Below, one piece after another: positions 60,935 through 64,000 of a DNA stretch of 64,000 nt. Within the stretch, counting starts at the first letter, position 1. Every line of letters starts with the position of its first letter. The stretch is from Sinorhizobium sp. RAC02 (GTDB lineage: Bacteria > Pseudomonadota > Alphaproteobacteria > Rhizobiales > Rhizobiaceae). The position numbers and the translations under genes are program-made. The stretch is taken from the NCBI RefSeq assembly GCF_001713395.1, contig NZ_CP016452.1:1860001-1924000 (forward strand), in the 5' to 3' direction. Below the pieces are notes generated by a model. It was not told the DNA's origin, searched no databases, and was given only the letters and a program-made list of their open reading frames with translations.

Positions 60935-62242
60935 TCAGATATCGAGCGTCGTCTGCCGCTCCCAATCCGTGAAGTGCGATGCGTAGGCATTCCATTCCTG
61001 ATGCTTGAGCTTCAGGTAGGCGCTGGAGAAACCCTTGCCGAGCGTGGCCTTCAGGTCCTCGTCCTTGTCGTATTCCCTGAGCGCATCGAGCAGGTTCAGG
61101 GGCAGGCGCGGCGCGTCGGTGACGGTGTGGCCTTCCTTGTACATGTCGATGTCGTAGTGGCGGCCCGGATCGGCGTTTTTGCGAATGCCGTTCAGGCCGG
61201 CGGCGATGATGATGGCCTGCAACAGGTACGGATTGACGGCGCCATCCGGTAGGCGCAACTCGAACCGCCCCGGACCCGGAACGCGAACCATATGCGTGCG
61301 GTTGTTACCCGTCCAGGTCACCGTATTTGGCGCCCAGGTAGCACCGGAAATGGTGCGCGGCGCGTTGATGCGCTTGTAGGAATTGACCGTCGGATTGGTC
61401 ACTGCGGCAAGGGCCGACGCATGCTGCATGATGCCGCCGAGGAAGGTCTTGCCCTTGGCCGAAAGACCGAACGGCATGGTCTTGTCGGCGAAGGCATTGG
61501 TCTTGCCTTCCAGATCCCAGACGGAGATATGGGCGTGGCAACCGTTGCCGGTCAGGCCCTTGAAGGGCTTGGGCATGAAGGTGGCACGAAGGCCGTGTTT
61601 CTCGGCAACCGTCTTCACCATGAACTTGAAGAAGGAATGCTTGTCGGCCGTCTGCAGCGCATCGTCATATTCCCAGTTCATCTCGAACTGGCCGTTCGCG
61701 TCCTCATGGTCGTTCTGGTAGGGCTTCCAGCCCAGTTCCAGCATGTAATCGCAGATCTCGGCGATCACGTCGTAACGGCGCATGACGGCCTGCTGGTCGT
61801 AGCAGGGTTTTTCGGCCGTATCGAATTCGTCGGAAATCTTGCCGCCATCCGGTGCGATCAGGAAGAATTCCGGCTCGACGCCGGTCTTGACGCGAAGGCC
61901 TTCCTTGGCAGCTTCGGCGATCAATCGCTTCAGCATGACGCGCGGCGCCTGGTCGACCGGCTGGTCGTCCATCACGCAGTCGGCGGCAACCCATGCGACA
62001 TCCTTCTTCCAGGGAAGCTGGATGGCAGAAGACGCATCCGGAAGAGCAAAAAGATCGGGATGGGCGGGCGTCAGATCGAGCCAGGTGGCAAAGCCCGCAA
62101 AACCCGCGCCGTCCTTCTGCATATCGGCGATTGCTTCGGCCGGAACAAGCTTTGCCCGCTGGCCGCCGAAAAGGTCGGTAAAGCTGATCATGAAATATTT
62201 GATGCCACGGTCTTTGGCAAAGGTAGCAAGATCGAGTGTCAC
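60935..62242 (-). CDS. gmaS: Gamma-glutamylmethylamide synthetase GmaS
   Basis: The glutamine-synthetase-family enzyme joins methylamine to glutamate with ATP. I use the GTG at 62242, which has AAGGGGA about 6 bp upstream and gives 435 residues beginning (M)TLDLATFAKDRGIKYFMIS, the common GmaS start. An ATG at 62278 would add 12 residues. Catalytic regions are VEPEFFLIAP, DANGQFEMNW, NGCHAHISVWD and GPGRFELRLPDGAVNPYL. It is the entry step of the N-methylglutamate pathway and precedes purU and folD on the minus strand. Confidence 0.95.
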   Translation of the reverse strand: MTLDLATFAKDRGIKYFMISFTDLFGGQRAKLVPAEAIADMQKDGAGFAGFATWLDLTPAHPDLFALPDASSAIQLPWKKDVAWVAADCVMDDQPVDQAPRVMLKRLIAEAAKEGLRVKTGVEPEFFLIAPDGGKISDEFDTAEKPCYDQQAVMRRYDVIAEICDYMLELGWKPYQNDHEDANGQFEMNWEYDDALQTADKHSFFKFMVKTVAEKHGLRATFMPKPFKGLTGNGCHAHISVWDLEGKTNAFADKTMPFGLSAKGKTFLGGIMQHASALAAVTNPTVNSYKRINAPRTISGATWAPNTVTWTGNNRTHMVRVPGPGRFELRLPDGAVNPYLLQAIIIAAGLNGIRKNADPGRHYDIDMYKEGHTVTDAPRLPLNLLDALREYDKDEDLKATLGKGFSSAYLKLKHQEWNAYASHFTDWERQTTLDI

Positions 62243-62284
62243 TGTGTTCCCCTTTGGATTATTCAGACACTTTTTCAAGAAAAT

Positions 62285-62318
62285 GGCCGCCGCTGGCTTG
62301 GGAGATCAGACGACGGCC
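62285..62318. terminator. Hairpin between mgsC and gmaS
   Basis: ggccgccg at 62285-62292 pairs with cgacggcc at 62311-62318, with one mismatch and an 18-base loop. Plus-strand sequence after it has eight T (62323-62330), and on the minus strand ATTTTCTT follows. It may partly terminate mgsC transcripts ahead of gmaS. The long loop makes it weak. Confidence 0.4.
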
Positions 62319-62335
62319 GAAGTTTTTTTTAAGGG

Positions 62336-63664
62336 TTAGAAACCTCCCTTGCCGGGAATCCAGCTGGTGCCCGCAAGCGGCACCTGCGCCATGGCGGATG
62401 CCTCGATCGTCAGCGCGACGAGGTCCTCCGGCTCCAGATTGTGCAGATGATTCTTGCCGCAGGCGCGCGCGATGGTCTGAGCCTCGAGCGTCATCACCTT
62501 GAGATAGTTGGCGAGGCGCCGTCCGGCAGCAACCGGATCGAGACGCTTGGAAAGCTCCGGATCTTGCGTGGTGATCCCTGCCGGGTCCTTGCCCTCATGC
62601 CAGTCGTCATAGGCGCCGGCCGTCGTTCCGAGCTTCTGGTATTCCTCTTCCCAGTGCGGATCGTTGTCGCCGATGGCGACCAGCGCCGCCGTGCCGATGG
62701 CAACCGCGTCGGCACCCAGCGCCAAAGCCTTGGCGACGTCGGCGCCGGACCGAATGCCGCCGGAGATGATCAGTTGCACCTTGCGGTGCATGCCGAGATC
62801 CTGCAGCGCCTGGACGGCGGGGCGGATGCAGGCTAGCGTCGGCATGCCGACATTCTCAATGAAGACATCCTGCGTCGCAGCCGTGCCACCCTGCATGCCA
62901 TCGAGCACGACGACGTCGGCACCGGCCTTCACGGCAAGCGCCGTATCGTAATAGGGACGCGCGCCACCGACCTTCACATATATCGGCTTTTCCCAATCGG
63001 TGATTTCGCGCAGTTCCATGATCTTGATTTCGAGATCGTCCGGGCCGGTCCAGTCGGGATGGCGGCAGGCCGAGCGCTGGTCGATGCCCTTCGGCAGGTT
63101 GCGCATGTTGGCGACGCGGTCGGAAATCTTCTGGCCGAGCAGCATGCCGCCACCACCGGGCTTGGCACCCTGGCCGACGACGATCTCGATGGCATCGGCG
63201 CGCCGCAGGTCGCGCGGGTTCATGCCGTAGCGCGACGGCAGATACTGATAGACCAGCGTCTGGCTGTGGCCGCGCTCCTCGTCCGTCATGCCGCCGTCTC
63301 CGGTGGTGGTCGATGTCCCGGCAATCGTGGCACCGCGGCCGAGCGCCTCCTTGGCATTGCCCGAAAGCGCACCAAAACTCATGCCGGCAATGGTGATTGG
63401 GGTCTTCAGGATGATCGGCTTCTTGGCGTGGCGCGCGCCGAGCACGACGGATGTGTCGCATTTCTCGCGGTAGCCTTCGAGCGGATAGCGCGAGATCGAC
63501 GCGCCAAGGAACAACAGGTCGTCGAAATGCGGCACCTTGCGTTTGGTGCCGGCGCCTCTGATATCATAGATGCCGGTCGCCGCCGCGCGGCGGATTTCCG
63601 CCATCGTATAATCGTCGAAGGTCGCTGACTTGCGCGGCGGGGTATAGGGGTTGTGATAGCTCAT
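62336..63664 (-). CDS. mgsC: N-methylglutamate synthase subunit C (FMN glutamate-synthase-like)
   Basis: The 442-residue protein resembles the FMN-binding central domain of glutamate synthase: ITIAGMSFGALSGNAKEALG, STTTGDGGMTDEERGHSQTL, VGQGAKPGGGGMLLGQKIS, ADVVVLDGMQGGTAATQDVF and IISGGIRSGADVAKALALGA. In the N-methylglutamate pathway MgsABC makes N-methylglutamate from gamma-glutamylmethylamide or methylamine. It lies 15 bp downstream of mgsB. The short N-terminus lacks the cysteine-rich Fe-S region of full glutamate synthase, which may reside elsewhere in the complex. Confidence 0.93.
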   Translation of the reverse strand: MSYHNPYTPPRKSATFDDYTMAEIRRAAATGIYDIRGAGTKRKVPHFDDLLFLGASISRYPLEGYREKCDTSVVLGARHAKKPIILKTPITIAGMSFGALSGNAKEALGRGATIAGTSTTTGDGGMTDEERGHSQTLVYQYLPSRYGMNPRDLRRADAIEIVVGQGAKPGGGGMLLGQKISDRVANMRNLPKGIDQRSACRHPDWTGPDDLEIKIMELREITDWEKPIYVKVGGARPYYDTALAVKAGADVVVLDGMQGGTAATQDVFIENVGMPTLACIRPAVQALQDLGMHRKVQLIISGGIRSGADVAKALALGADAVAIGTAALVAIGDNDPHWEEEYQKLGTTAGAYDDWHEGKDPAGITTQDPELSKRLDPVAAGRRLANYLKVMTLEAQTIARACGKNHLHNLEPEDLVALTIEASAMAQVPLAGTSWIPGKGGF

Positions 63665-63679
63665 GAACGGGTCCCTGCC

Positions 63680-64000
63680 TTAGTACGCATCAGCGTTATC
63701 GATGTTGAAGTTGTAGAGCGTGCGGGCCGAACCGTAGCGCTTGAATTCTTCCGGCGAGACACCCGTGATGCCGGCTCTTTCCAGAAGCTCGGCAAGCAGC
63801 TTCAGATGCTTTGGCTTCATTTCCTTCTGGATGCAGTCGGCGCCGAGGCTCTTGACCTCGCCGCGCACGAACAACTTAGCCTCGTAGAGGGAATCGCCGA
63901 GCGCATCACCGGCATTGCCAAGCACCACCAGGTGACCCGACTGGCCCATGAAGGCCGACATGTGACCGATATTGCCTTGGACGACGATATCGATGCCCTT
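63680..64000 (-). CDS. mgsB: N-methylglutamate synthase subunit B, partial (5' end outside window)
   Basis: The visible 106 residues lead from the window edge to a TAG-type stop. They show the GXGXG-type right-handed helix of glutamate synthase: IDIVVQGNIGHMSAFMGQSG, HLVVLGNAGDALGDSLYEAK and LFVRGEVKSLGADCIQKEM. An internal ATG at 63961 (MSAFMGQ) lies within this repeat, so the true start is beyond 64000. MgsC follows in an apparent operon; mgsA is expected beyond the window edge. Confidence 0.9.
   Translation of the reverse strand, partial: KGIDIVVQGNIGHMSAFMGQSGHLVVLGNAGDALGDSLYEAKLFVRGEVKSLGADCIQKEMKPKHLKLLAELLERAGITGVSPEEFKRYGSARTLYNFNIDNADAY

Noticed and set aside
59370-60986. Plus-strand open frame of 538 codons
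   Set aside because: Antisense to folD and purU, both of which have clear catalytic motifs; no recognisable domain.
1-64000. CRISPR arrays, tRNA or rRNA genes and prophage blocks
   Set aside because: I saw no regularly spaced repeats, no cloverleaf-like CCA-ended sequence and no phage structural or integrase gene; gene-dense metabolic content accounts for nearly all the DNA.

Overview
The window looks like a piece of a high-GC alphaproteobacterial genome, most likely Rhizobiales (Rhizobiaceae-like). The SyrB-type proteins, the pseudoazurin plus pqqABCDE arrangement and the FolD-PurU-GmaS-MgsBC methylamine block all point that way. This is inferred from gene content and protein style, not from a database search. 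There are about 65 intact genes, almost all metabolic or regulatory. I see no rRNA, tRNA or CRISPR array, and only one insertion-sequence scar.

Layout. 1-4.5 kb: the 3' end of a hybrid histidine kinase, a pseudoazurin and a translationally coupled pqqABCDE operon (cofactor for periplasmic quinoprotein dehydrogenases). 4.5-7.2 kb: a decay zone with an IS6-family end, an alpha/beta-hydrolase scrap, an AraC-type regulator broken at an 11-C run, a threonine aldolase frameshifted at its 3' end, and a frameshifted isochorismatase fragment beside an intact paralogue. 8-11.7 kb: LysR, then an Lrp-type regulator divergent from arginase and ornithine cyclodeaminase (arginine to proline). 11.7-14.4 kb: LysR divergent from an atypical SDR, DUF1330 and a flavin-binding protein. 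14.5-16.9 kb: two convergent pairs of SyrB-like coiled-coil genes. 17-20.4 kb: a DJ-1/AraC regulator divergent from an HD-domain hydrolase and a catalase.

20.5-30 kb: a minus-strand gentisate operon (dioxygenase, GST-type isomerase, fumarylpyruvate hydrolase, MFS carrier) with an unassigned upper module (amidohydrolase, DUF59, alpha/beta hydrolase, SDR) and a LysR regulator. 30-46 kb: a long island of quinone, enone and aldehyde chemistry: WrbA, two quinone-reductase-like MDRs, five SDRs, pirin, a DoxX protein, SnoaL-like proteins, ABM monooxygenases, a flavin reductase, and LysR and AraC regulators. One member, a secreted SnoaL-like protein, carries a premature amber codon.

46-64 kb: small hypothetical genes, then a methylated-amine catabolic island. 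The predicted route is trimethylamine to TMAO (Tmm), TMAO to dimethylamine plus formaldehyde (Tdm), dimethylamine to methylamine (DmmABC with the GcvT-like DmmD), methylamine to gamma-glutamylmethylamide (GmaS), then N-methylglutamate (MgsABC; the last gene runs off the window). FolD and PurU oxidise and release the folate-bound one-carbon units as formate. An APC-type permease, a ParDE toxin-antitoxin pair and a miniature PAS/chemoreceptor-like protein sit among these genes.
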